Part shown: positions 1-10,019 of the stretch, one piece after another
Position numbering within the stretch: the stretch's first letter is position 1
How the letters are laid out: every line of letters begins with the position of its first letter
Program-made: the position numbers and the translations under genes
Source: Cannabis sativa
Lineage: Eukaryota > Streptophyta > Magnoliopsida > Rosales > Cannabaceae
Assembly: GCF_029168945.1 (NCBI RefSeq)
Contig: NC_083605.1
Location: 1,929,280 to 1,993,279, forward strand
DNA length: 64,000 bases
Direction: 5' to 3'
Notes under the pieces: model-generated
What the model was told of the DNA's origin: nothing
Database searches by the model: none
What the model saw: only the letters and a program-made list of their open reading frames with translations

Positions 1-239
1 CTGTCAATGAGTCCACAAAGTTGTTGACTAATTTCTTCTCTGCTGTAGGTGTTAAAAATGTTGTTGTTTCCTGTGCCTTTTTCCTGTTTGTGTATGTCCA
101 TTGTTGTATCAAAGCTCGCAATGACTCCATCAGTGTTGTGATTGGTAGCTTTCTAGCTGCTAAGTTTGCTGCATTTAGAGATTCAGCAATGTTTGAAGTC
201 ATAGTTGAATACCTGTTTTTTTTTTGCAGTGGTATCTTG
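1..239 (-). pseudogene. MULE transposase, C-terminal fragment
   Basis: On the minus strand this stretch reads as the C-terminal part of a MuDR/MULE transposase. It includes the family's typical segment MTSNIAESLNAA, followed by LPITTLMESLRALIQQW. It continues the transposase whose upstream half lies at 33,520-35,160, and the reading stops at NKLDTTNG at the LTR boundary and resumes here. A homopolymer A run near 218-228 disturbs the frame. The window edge cuts it off before any SWIM zinc finger. It is a relic split by retrotransposon insertion. Confidence 0.8.
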
Positions 240-2129
240 TGTTGGATATTATTTTACCAGGATCTTAGATCTACTCACAAGTATGTTGATTAACACCCCA
301 AATATGAACTTTCTAAAACGATGAAATAAACACATATAAAGTTTAGGAAACCTTACATTGGGTGCAGCGGAATTAAATGACTCCTTCCGTTCAGATCTCT
401 AACCCTTGTATCCTTTCTGTCGCAGAGTATTATCAAGATCTGAACCTCGATCTCTTTCTCTGAATCTTTGATGCTGAAACTCCTTTTGCTGATGATCTTT
501 CTTCACGATCTTCCTCACTATGATTGAGGTATTGCTTGCTGTGTGTGGGCACTACTCTAATCACTAAGGGGTTTCGAATTATGAAGGAAGAAGAGAGAGA
601 GAGAGAGTGGCGGCCAAAGGTAGAGAGAGAGGCTCAGGTTTTTCTGAATGAGAAGTGTATTTTTTCTGAAGCCTTCACTACCTATTTATAGCATTCAACT
701 AGGGTTAGGTTTGAATTATTTGGCATTAAAATAATGAAAATATCAGAGGTAAAACTCCTAAAAAAGTGGCCGGCCATGGCTTATTGGATTTGGGCCTCAC
801 TTTTTGCAATTTTGCAGTTTTATCACTTTTGTATCTGATTTTCTCAAAAACGCCAATTTTCAAATTCAACCATTTAAATGTCAATTCTAAGTATTTAATA
901 ACTATAAATAATTATTAAATAATATTGTCATTTATCATATTTATTAATTGAACCATAAAAAGTATCAGAATTAACAAATATGCCCCTAATAACTCTTTCT
1001 TTACAATTTCGCCCTTACTTAGTGAAAATTTCACAAATAGACATAGTCTAATTTGAGAATTATAATTGATTAACCAAAACCAATTACATGAGTCTTACAA
1101 ACAATATTATCTCAACTAGTGTGGGGACCATGGGTCTATATAACCGAGCTTCCAATAAGTAGATCAAGAATTTATCACTAAAATTCACTAACTTATTAAT
1201 TCTTCGTTGAATCCACGCATAGAACTTAGAATTGCACTCTCAGTATATAGAATGCTCTATATGTTCCACCATATAGACACATCATTAGTTATCCATTATT
1301 ATAATCCTAATTTGATCAATGATCCTCTATATGAATGATCTACACTATAAAGGGATTAGATTACCGTTACACCCTACTATGTATTTTATCCTTAAAACAC
1401 TTGACCCCGTATAAATGATATTTCAGCTTATGTGAAATGAGTACTCCACTATTTATGTTCGTTTGGTCAAGCTCGAAGGAGATCATCCTTTGCTTACTAT
1501 TCGCCAGATAGAAGCTATAGATTCCATGTTTATGTTAGCGCTCCCACTCAATTGCACTACCGTGTTCCCAAAATGTACGTATCACCCTGACCTAAAAGTA
1601 GGCTTAACTAACAAATCAAAGAACACGAATAGCCTTTCAAGATTGAGCCTAATCATAACAGGATTAAGAACATTTGATCTAGGATCAACTAGGCGATATT
1701 GACTTGAATAGATTTTACGGTAAGTTTAATAAATCTAAGTCAAAGTTCAATATCGGTCCCTTCCGATGCATACTCCATGCATCCAACCTGAGCTTTACTT
1801 TAGCCAATGCTCTGGAAAGAACATAGCATTTCTCCAAATGCAAGTAAACTCTTGTTGTAGATTATTATATCAGTAAAACCCTGGTCTGATAAATCTAGGA
1901 AACTTTATTCACATAGTCATGTTTACTTTCCAATGTGATGACAACAAAATAAACAGGATCAAGTATGTGAAAAGGGTTTAAGATGAATTTATAAATCAAA
2001 TAGACAAGCAATTGATAAAGTGAACCAAAACATACACAAATGAATGAAAAATACTTATGTTTCTTTATTGATGTTAAATAAAATAGATTACATTGAAATG
2101 GAGTTTTATTTAGGGCATAAAACCCAACA
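240..2129 (-). repeat. LTR of copia A, solo-LTR-like
   Basis: This 1,890 bp LTR begins TGTTGG and ends CCCAACA in plus coordinates, and it closely matches 31,631-33,519. It is bounded on both sides by TCTTG (235-239 and 2,130-2,134), the signature of a solo LTR. A TATA box on the minus strand (TATAAATAG, about 682-690) is the likely U3 promoter. Small ORFs inside, such as the one at 1,463-1,702, recur in every LTR copy and are not genes. Confidence 0.9.
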
Positions 2130-2500
2130 TCTTGACCATTTGTGGTATCCAACTTGTTGTAAATATGTCCAAGCTGTCCAACTCGCTCATATGGTATTCA
2201 AATTTTCTCTCTCAAGAGCAGCGAAGAATGGTTTATCTAGCTTGCTTGCATTCTTCTTGAAGGTTGCTTAACAGGTGGTATACACAATAGCAATGCATGA
2301 TTTCTGGAAATACATGAGCAGCTGCCTTAATTATGCTCTCATGTCTATCTGAGATCAAGCACTATTCCTCTCTAATCCCATATGTTTCTCTTACTTTTGT
2401 GAAAAACCATTGCCATGAGTTGTTGTTTTCTGAATCCACAACAGAAAAAGCTAGTGGAAAAATGTGCCCATTTGCGTCTTGTGTACAAGCAGAGAGCAAT
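2130..2500 (-). pseudogene. Duplicated MULE transposase fragment
   Basis: This segment is a second, rearranged copy of the MULE sequence at 33,520-33,927. It shares the same reading (ISDRHESI region, upstream half of the catalytic domain) but lacks short internal pieces, for example the bases around GGTCTGACACGG and an 11 bp repeat in the TTGCTT region. It abuts the left LTR at TCTTG, exactly where the right copy abuts the right LTR. At 2,500/2,501 it switches abruptly to copia RNase H. The TAG stop in the transposase is shared with the right copy; the TAA stop is not. Confidence 0.8.
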
Positions 2501-2646
2501 GTTATCACAAAGTAAGACCAGAGGCTTTTCCATTCCAGGAACGACACCTATACTGGTGAAGAACTTTCTTAGCCAGACAAGTTCTTTAGGAACTTCGTCT
2601 GCAGCTATGTATTCAGCTTCCATAGTTGAGTCCGATATCGCGGTTT
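2501..2646 (-). pseudogene. Copia A RNase H, C-terminal piece
   Basis: The minus strand reads the copia RNase H segment DSTMEAEYIAADEVPKELVW and ends at the LLCDN motif. The rest of RNase H, the PPT and the junction to the 3' LTR are absent, because MULE sequence follows directly. The upstream part of the domain (ending at SAKQT) is across the CACTA insertion at 6,645. Removing the 3,995 bp insert and one TTT copy restores continuity. Confidence 0.85.
2644..2646. repeat. TSD (TTT) of the CACTA element, left copy
   Basis: The 3 bp duplication TTT is at 2,644-2,646 and again at 6,642-6,644. Three base pairs is the usual length for CACTA elements. Confidence 0.7.
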
Positions 2647-2784
2647 CACTACTACAATGTAAGCCTTTAGCTTCACTTTTTTCAACCCAATTTATAAAAA
2701 GGGAAGCTAAAGGGGGTGAAAATATCTGCATTGACATTTAGAGGCAATTTTTTGGTAAAAACCGTAGGTATAGAATGTATATAT

Positions 2785-2945
2785 ATCTATGCCGTCGGTT
2801 GGGGGTTGGGGAAAATCAGGGTTTTGTTAATAACCCTATGGCGTCGGTTATTGGGTATTAACCGACGCCATAGGTTCCACCTTTATTAGACACGTGGCAC
2901 CTATGGCGTCGGTTAATACCTAATAACCGACGCCATAGGGTTATA
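2785..2945. repeat. Left subterminal inverted repeats of the CACTA element
   Basis: Several copies of CTATGGCGTCGGTTA occur here in both orientations, forming perfect or near-perfect hairpins such as the one at about 2,839-2,872. A matching cluster lies near the right end at 6,389-6,545. Confidence 0.8.
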
Positions 2946-3625
2946 TATCAGACCCTTTATGCTTCGTCTTCCTCACTTCCTCATTTCACACCTTGCTGAA
3001 CACGAAGAACAGCCACCCACAGCAGCCCCAAACCCACGAAAAAACCCTCGCCAACCACCACTAAAACAACCTCATTATCCCTCATTTCTTAACTATTTTA
3101 CCCCATTTTTGTCTTAAAATCTTCTATTTTCTATACCTAAACCTATACTGTAAAAAAGTTTAGTTTTTTTCCCCTCTATATACCAAACCGAACCTATTAT
3201 AAAGAAAGGTAGTGGGTATAACTCCGGCCACCGATTATAGCGGAGAAAACGTTGAGTCTCAACGTCCATTAAGGCATAAATATGCTTTCTATTCATTTTA
3301 TTTATGTACATTGGTATTATTTCGTTTTTGTAAATTTTTTTAGAATTTTTTTATTTTATTAATATTATATTGTGTGTGTTCTAGAGGTGGTCGTATTTTT
3401 GTAGCATTTTATCGCTGAATTGCGTTTATAAGGTAAATATTTATTAACTTGATATATAATATATATGTATATATTTTGTGTTTTATTATTGAATATGTGT
3501 TTATATATATCTTGTGTGTATATACTATTTGTGTATTTTGTGTATTTGTATTGTATATATATTTGTTGTGAATGAGAATGAGAGGTAGTAGGAATTGAAT
3601 TAGTTTAGAGATAAAATTTTTGAAA
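2946..3625. other. CACTA interior, left, no recognisable gene
   Basis: This part has a C-rich stretch (about 2,960-3,065) followed by AT-rich DNA with TG/TA simple sequence (3,440-3,570). No ORF shows a recognisable domain. Confidence 0.5.
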
Positions 3626-3782
3626 TGTAACGTCCCTGCTTCAAGCCTCCATTGGGTCCTTACACCCACAGAATAAATGGCTCTTATACACGAGTACGTC
3701 ACTCTGGCTGCTTCCCGGATTGATGACTGACCCTACAGACCAACACGAGTGTTTTCAGCGTGCTTTGTCCTCACTCGCACGC

Positions 3783-3872
3783 ATCCTGGGAAAACTTCCC
3801 AGGAGGTCACCCATCCTTGAAATTGCTCCCAAGCCAAGCACGCTTAACTGTGGAGTTCTTTCGTGATGGGCT
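3783..3872 (-). other. 5S rRNA-like block in left Cassandra LTR
   Basis: On the minus strand this stretch matches conserved parts of plant 5S rRNA: the AAGCGTGCTTGGG stretch and GGATGGGTGACCTCCTGGGA near the 3' end. In Cassandra this block retains a Pol III internal promoter. It is part of a transposon, not a 5S rRNA gene. Confidence 0.85.
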
Positions 3873-4060
3873 ACCGAAAAACAAGATGCACCTTGTTGAC
3901 ATAGGTAGTACCAATCAATCCATTTAAGCTCTCTTCAACTGTGTAGTCCCATACCTACACAGTCTCAGAATCATCCCACTTGACCTTCCCCAGGCGATGT
4001 GGGATTGCACAGCTTACCCGGTATTTCCCCTTACGGATCACGGGACTACTGACTGTCACA

Positions 4061-4073
4061 ATCACCCCCCCTT
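4061..4073 (-). promoter_or_regulatory. Cassandra polypurine tract
   Basis: A run of C with flanking T on plus reads as a purine-rich tract on minus, immediately inside the 3' LTR. It is the expected primer for plus-strand DNA synthesis. Confidence 0.75.
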
Positions 4074-4117
4074 ACGGGGTCCGACGTCCTCGTCGACCAC
4101 ACTTCCGGCTGGGTCAA

Positions 4118-4130
4118 GGCTCTGATACCA
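4118..4130 (-). promoter_or_regulatory. Cassandra primer-binding site (tRNA-Met)
   Basis: On the minus strand this reads TGGTATCAGAGCC, two bases from the 5' LTR. It is complementary to the 3' end of plant initiator tRNA-Met. Confidence 0.9.
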
Positions 4131-4289
4131 TTTGTAACGTCCCTGCTTCAAGCCTCCATTGGGTCCTTACACCCACGGAATAAATGGCTCTTATACACGA
4201 GTACGTCACTCTGGCTGCTTCCCGGATTGATGACTGACCCTACAGACCAACACGAGTGTTTCCAGCGTGCTTTGTCCTCACTCGCACGC

Positions 4290-4379
4290 ATCCTGGGAAA
4301 ACTTCCCAGGAGGTCACCCATCCTTGAAATTGCTCCCAAGCCAAGCACGCTTAACTGTGGAGTTCTTTCGTGATGGGCT
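4290..4379 (-). other. 5S rRNA-like block in right Cassandra LTR
   Basis: This is the second copy of the 5S-like block, with the same conserved Pol III promoter region, in the 5' LTR of the minus-strand element. Confidence 0.85.
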
Positions 4380-4572
4380 ACCGAAAAACAAGATGCACCT
4401 TGTTGACATAGGTAGTACCAATCAATCCATTTAAGCTCTCTTCAACTGTGTAGTCCCATACCTACACAGTCTCAGAATCATCCCACTTGACCTTCCCCAG
4501 GCGATGTGGGATTGCACAGCTTACCCGGTATTTCCCCTTACGGATCACGGGACTACTGACTGTCACATGAAA

Positions 4573-5661
4573 TAATGGTAGTGTGAATATATAATTGATT
4601 ATATATGTATATATATTTATATGTTATTTTTTTAAAAAAAATAACTATGGAAATTAGTGACTAGCTAGTAACTTGCTACTTTGTTTAATAATTAGTAAGT
4701 ATTTAATAATTAAAATTTTAAATTGGTTGTATATTGCATTATGTTATAGGTTGTGTGCTAATATTTGAGGGTCGATATATTTCGGTGTTGATCGGATTCG
4801 CAATAGGTATATCCATCCGCTAACCTTTTGTTAGTATAATTAATTATCAATGCATGCTTAGTTGAGTTTGAATATCTTAAATATTCATCCGTGGTGAAGT
4901 AGGTTCTGCGAATACATGTACTGCGGTCGGATGGGTGGATAAATTTTGTATTGTTTATATTAGTTTCTTTGTTTGTAGTGTTATATTTGTTTTGTTTGTT
5001 ACTTTAGGCACTTTTAAAATTTTTGGGAACGTCCAATTACAGCCGTTATGCTGCCAAAATTTCGGTAGAATTTGGATCAAATTTTATTATGAAAAACATA
5101 AATGTTAGAGGAAAAGTACATAACATAAATAACTAGGTTATTACTCGCTAGTTGTAAGAAATTAGGTGACATAACAAATTCATATTTGACTCAAAACATG
5201 TTCGTGTTAGTAGGTCTTTATATTTGACTCAAAACATGTTCGTATTAGTAGCATGATTATCAATGTAAAAGTTCATATTTAAAAGGTTCTCAAATTTTGT
5301 TTATTAATGGTGTTAGGAAAATGTTATTAATAGGTTTAAATTTTTTGAAAACGTTCAATTATAGCCGTTATGCTGCCGAAATTTTGGTAGAATTAGGATA
5401 ATATTTGATTTTAGTTTCTCTTAAACTTGGTTGTTAGGATTTTATCGAAAGTGACTTTATCAGAAGTCAAGTACATAATTTTTGGTATAAGGTATGTTTT
5501 CTTTAACTTACTTTTATAAGAATATTTTTTATATATATTTAGATAATCCTTAAATACTTAGAGTAATTTTTGAATAATATTAATACATAGGATAGATATT
5601 GTTGAGTGTTAAGGATAGATATAATAAGCTAAAAAAAATACAAAAATATTGGGATAATATA
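4573..5661. other. CACTA interior, right, no recognisable gene
   Basis: This is AT-rich DNA with a few short direct repeats. The phrase TTTGACTCAAAACATGTTCGT occurs near 5,188 and 5,223, and a CGTTATGCTGCC phrase near 5,044 and 5,368. No long ORF is present. Confidence 0.5.
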
Positions 5662-6200
5662 CTAATTATTATACAAAACATAACTTAAAAAATTATAAAA
5701 ATAATAATAATATACTAGAAAAATACAAACCCATATTATAAAATTTAAATGTATAAAAATATTAAATTACATAAAAATTAAAATATTACACATTATTTTA
5801 TTATTCAATAAGCTAATTATTATACAAAACATAACTTAAAAAATTATAAAAATAATACTAATATACTAGAAAAATACAAACCCATATTATAAAATTTAAA
5901 TGTATAAAAATATTAAATTACATAAAAATTAAAATATTACACATTATTTTATTATTCAATAAACTAATTATTATACAAAACATAACTTAAAAAATTATAA
6001 AAATAATAATAATATACTAGAAAAATACAAACCCATATTATAAAATTTAAATGTATAAAAATATTAAATTACATAAAAATTAAAATATTACACATTAGTT
6101 TATTATTCAATATACTAATTATTATATAAAACATAACTTAAAAAATTATAAAAATGATACTAAAATATTAGAATACAAACACATATTATAAAATATAAAA
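5662..6200. repeat. 151 bp tandem repeat
   Basis: Units begin at 5,662, 5,813, 5,964 and 6,115, exactly 151 bp apart, each starting near CTAATTATTATACAAAACAT. The first three are almost identical and the fourth is partial and diverged. The array is AT-rich and lies inside the CACTA element. Confidence 0.9.
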
Positions 6201-6388
6201 TATTAATAAAAAAAATACCTAATATACAAACACTTAGAGCAATGTAAATTTGTATTTATTTAACTTTTTAATTTAATTTTATTTATGCTTTAATTTAATT
6301 TAATTAATAATACAAAAATAAATTTAGATTTTTAATAAATGTAAAAAAAATATATTAACTAAAGCTGAAAAAAAAATTTAGGAAACCC

Positions 6389-6545
6389 CTATGGAGTCGG
6401 TTATTTTATAAAAACTGACGCCATATGTACCCCTATGGCGTCGGTTATTTAATAATAACCGACGCCATATGGGTCCTATGGCGTCGGTTATTTCATAATA
6501 ACCGACGCCATAGGGGTACATATGGCGTCAGTTCATATAAACCCT
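6389..6545. repeat. Right subterminal inverted repeats of the CACTA element
   Basis: Inverted copies of TATGGCGTCGGTTA are separated by short AT spacers (for example the hairpin at 6,435-6,473). They mirror the array at 2,785-2,945. Confidence 0.8.
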
Positions 6546-6644
6546 TTAGCGTCGCCCTGATCAGCGTCGGTAGCGAATTTCGCAAAAACCGACGCTGAAA
6601 GGACTTAAAAACCGCCTCTAAAGGGGGTTTTTGTAGTATTGTTT

Positions 6645-9480
6645 GTTTTGCACTTCTCCAAACCACTGCTCCACCCCCAAGAGTAAACACCATCCCAGAT
6701 GTAGATTTCCCGTCTTCAAGACTTGCCTGGAAATCTGAATCAGTGTAGCCTATGGGATTTAAAGCACCACCCTTGTAGACTAACACAAGATTCCTTCTAC
6801 TCTTTAAGTATTTCAGAATATACTTAACTGCATTCCAATGTTCATGTCCTGGATTAGACTGATACCTGCTCACGATTCCAACTGCATAACAGATGTCAGG
6901 TCTAGTGCATAACATTGCATACATTAGACTTCCAACTACAGAGGCATAGGGAATTTTTGCCATGTCCTCTATCTCTTGAGGATCAGTCGGAGACTGTTCC
7001 TTAGATAGACGAATACCATATTTAGAAGGCATGTTTGCCCCATTGGTGTTGTTCATAGAGAATCTCTCTAAGACTTTGTCTATGTTGGTTGTTTGAGAGA
7101 GAGCAAGAGATCTGTTCTTCCGGTTTCTAATAATCTGAATACCAAGAACATAGGCTGCTTCACCCAAATCTTTCATATCGAACTGGGTGTTGAGCCATTC
7201 CTTGATGTGAGTCATTTTCTTGACATTGTTTCCAATAATCAAAATGTCATCAACATAAAGGACCAGGAATACTACTTCTTGGTCTTCCTTGAGTTGGTAA
7301 ACACAGGGTTCATCTTTATTCTGAAGAAAGCCGTAGGTCTTGATGATTTCATCAAACCTTTTGTTCCATGAGCGAGAAGCTTGCTTAAGTCCATAGATAG
7401 ACCTATTTAATTTGCAAACTTTCTTTTCCTGCCCTGGAAGAACATAACCTTCTGGTTGCTCCATATAGATGGTTTCTTCAAGTACCCCATTAAGGAAGGC
7501 AGTCTTGACATCCATTTGCCAGATTTCATAATCGAAAGCAGCAGCTATGGAGAGAAGAATTCGGATGGATTTGAGCATGGTTACAGGACTAAAAGTTTCC
7601 TCATAGTCCACGCCTTCTCTTTGGGTATAACCCTTAGCTACAAGTCTAGCTTTAAAAGTTTCGACTTCGCCTCCAGCTCCTCTTTTCTTCTTGTAAACCC
7701 ACTTGCATCCTATCGGATGATAGTCGTTAGGTGCGTCTACATATTCCCAGACTTTGTTCTTTTTCGTGGAATCCATTTCTGAATCCATGCCGGCCGACCA
7801 TCGTTTCCGCTGCGGACTAGCCATTGCCTGTTTATAGGTTAATGGATCATCATCAATACCGTCACCTACGACCATATTGATTTCACCATCCAAGCCATGA
7901 CGAGCTGGTTTTGTTGAAACCCTCCCACTACGACGAGGTGTGGTGATCTTCTGAACAGAAACTTTAGTAGTAGATTTCTCAGTTGGTTCGACTGAGGGAG
8001 TGGGATTGTCTTCTTCACGAGTGGAAGAGGACGGAACATTGGAAGGACTTATATCTGATAGCAATTCCTCTAGAACAACTTTACTTTTCGGTTTGTAGTC
8101 TTTAATATAGTTCTCTTCAAGGAAAGTAGCATTTGTAGAAACAAACACTTTGTTATCCTTGTGACTATAAAATAGTCCACCCCTAGTCTCTTTAGAATTT
8201 CCGACAAACATGCATACTTTGGTACGACATTCAAGTTTGCCTTCTTTCTTTCTTAAGACATGAGCAGGGCACCCCCAAATTCTGTAGTGGCGTAAACTAG
8301 GTGTACGACCATTCCAAAGTTCGACGGGTGTCTTAGGGACTGCTTTAGATGGAACAACATTTAAAATTTCATTTGCCATTTGTATAGCATATCCCCAGAA
8401 GGACGTAGACAGAGTTGAATAACTCAGCATAGACCTAACCATTTCCAAAAGAGTGCGATTTCTTCTTTCTGCAACTCCATTTTGTTGTGGAGTGCTTGGG
8501 GCAGTGTTGGGATTCAATTCCAAGTTCAATTAAATGATCTTTGAACTGCATATCCATATATTCTCCACCCCTATCAGTTTGCAAGATCTTTAATGATTTA
8601 CCTAATTGGTTCTGGACCAAAGCATGAAACTCCTGAAACTTTTCAAACGTTTCAGATTTCTTTTGCATTAGGTAAAGAAAACTATATCTAGAGAAATCGT
8701 CAATGAAAGTGAAAAAATACTCCTAACCACCTCGGGCTTTGACATTCAAAGGTCCGCAGACATCGGAATGCACTATCCCTAGGGGCATTTTGGCACGCTC
8801 TCCCTTTGCAGAGAAAGAACGTTTAGTCATTTTTCCTTCTAGGCAGGACTCGCATACTGGTAGTTCACCTAAGACGACATTTTTCAATCGACCGCCTTTG
8901 GTTAGCCTATTGAGTCTATCAAAGCCTATATGACCTAAACGTAAATGCCATAGATAAGTTTGATCATCATTATCAATCTCTTTTCTTTTGAGGTTTCTAG
9001 GTTTAGCTACATTGAAAAGTTCACTATTTAGTGAGATTTGTGTATTCAGTCTTAAAACATAAAGCCCTTGTTCCATGGTAGCAACACATATTTGAAATCC
9101 ATTACGAGAAATTGAACAATTTGTACTCGAAAAATTTAATATATAAGATTGTGTTTGCAAACATGAGACACTTATCAAGTTTCTACTAAAGTTTGGAATA
9201 AATAAAATATTTTCTAAAATTAAAAATCTTTGTTGAAACTTGCTGCGGGCTTTTCCTCTAGCTTTGACCGATACTAATTCGCCATTGCCAACTTTAAGCT
9301 TTAACTCTCCTGGAAGCAGATTTTCCCAAGTTTCAAGCAACTGCAGTGAAGAACATACATGGTTAGTAGACCCAGAATAAACAATCCAGACGGATTTGTC
9401 GTTCTCTAAAACACATGATTCAAAGACAAAAGCATTACCTTCATTTGAATTGTTTAGAAGCCTGGGACATCGTTCTTCTT
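6645..9480 (-). pseudogene. Copia A pol (PR, INT, RT, RNase H N-part)
   Basis: Minus-strand copia polyprotein in the order protease, integrase, reverse transcriptase, RNase H. A CX2CX4HX4C zinc knuckle sits near 9,460. The protease motif near 9,378 reads WIVYSGST, with Tyr where the catalytic Asp is expected. The GAG-preINT zinc region (LWHLRLGH...CESC) lies around 8,830-8,970, and integrase VHSD near 8,770. A TAG stop is at 8,723-8,725 and a frameshift near 8,515. Downstream, one long frame carries TPQQNGVAERRNR, the RT core with YVDD (7,246-7,257) and the RNase H start, up to the CACTA insertion. Compared with relatives E and D this pol is well preserved, but it is not functional. Confidence 0.88.
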
Positions 9481-9589
9481 GATGTCCCTTTTCATTACAA
9501 TTCGAACATAGAAGATTATGTCTGATAATTGTACTTGAAGAAGTAGCTTTGCTAGATCTTTCACACTTAATCCTTTTCCTCTGATTATG

Positions 9590-9990
9590 AATTGTAAACC
9601 CAAGGGGGACCTATTGCAATCAGATTCCGTTCATGGGCTCGTAATTCTGCTTCGAGCTTGTCCATGTCGGAGGAGTTGGAATTGTTGGTCATGTAAGAGA
9701 TAACAAATTCATTATACTTCGGAGGAAGACTATTAAGGATGAGTTGGACCCATTGTTCTCTTGATAAATCAATTCCTAGTAGATTTTCCTTTTAGAACTT
9801 CAGATTCATCATCAACAGGTGCGAGTTTATGCAACTACCAGGATGCATTTTCACATTATAGAGTTCTTTTGCTAAGATATTAACTAGGAGAGGATCGGGG
9901 TGAGGGTTATTCATAATGACACTACAACACATCAATAAAACAGAAGTAAGGTTTTGGTTCATAAATTCATACACAGTTCAGAAAATAACA
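9590..9990 (-). pseudogene. Copia A gag remnant
   Basis: The minus strand reads the C-terminal half of a UBN2-type gag: an LSREQWVQLILNSLPPKYNEF segment followed by MTNNSNSSDMDKLEAELRAH. The N-terminal half is missing or scrambled, with a fragment resembling the NQNLTSVLLMC frame around 9,900. The frame breaks before the zinc knuckle. Confidence 0.7.
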
Positions 9991-10019
9991 AATAATCACA
10001 TATGTTATAGAAATACTAA

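Larger units (their letters stand above)
3626..4567 (-). mobile_element. Cassandra TRIM retrotransposon
   Basis: Two 435 bp LTRs (3,626-4,060 and 4,133-4,567) flank a 72 bp interior. A perfect TGAAA TSD lies at 3,621-3,625 and 4,568-4,572. The interior has a polypurine tract (C-run 4,065-4,071 on plus) next to the left LTR and a tRNA-Met primer-binding site next to the right LTR, so the element is on the minus strand. Each LTR contains a 5S-rRNA-like block. There is no coding capacity, as is normal for Cassandra, which must be mobilised in trans. The LTRs differ at only a couple of positions that I can see (for example near 3,668 and 3,755), so the insertion is fairly young. Confidence 0.95.
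2647..6641. mobile_element. CACTA (En/Spm-like) DNA transposon, non-autonomous
   Basis: The ends are CACTACTACAA on the left and, reverse-complemented, CAATACTACAA on the right, flanked by TTT. The insertion interrupts the RNase H domain of copia A. Subterminal arrays of inverted copies of a TATGGCGTCGGTTA motif lie near both ends, as expected for CACTA transposase binding regions. I see no transposase ORF. The interior holds a Cassandra TRIM, AT-rich DNA and a 151 bp tandem repeat. One terminal base differs from canonical CACTA on the right side. Confidence 0.8.

Noticed and set aside
1463..1702. 79-codon ORF repeated at 19,604, 28,002 and 32,852
   Set aside because: It lies in the same place of every LTR of the A/E family, antisense to the element, and copies differ only as the LTRs do. 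It shows no domain and is a by-product of LTR repetition.
3783..3872. 5S rRNA gene
   Set aside because: The similarity is part of the Cassandra LTR, repeated at 4,290-4,379, and covers only some of the 5S sequence.
5662..6200. Regular repeats resembling a CRISPR array
   Set aside because: The units are adjacent 151 bp tandem copies without spacers, in plant DNA.
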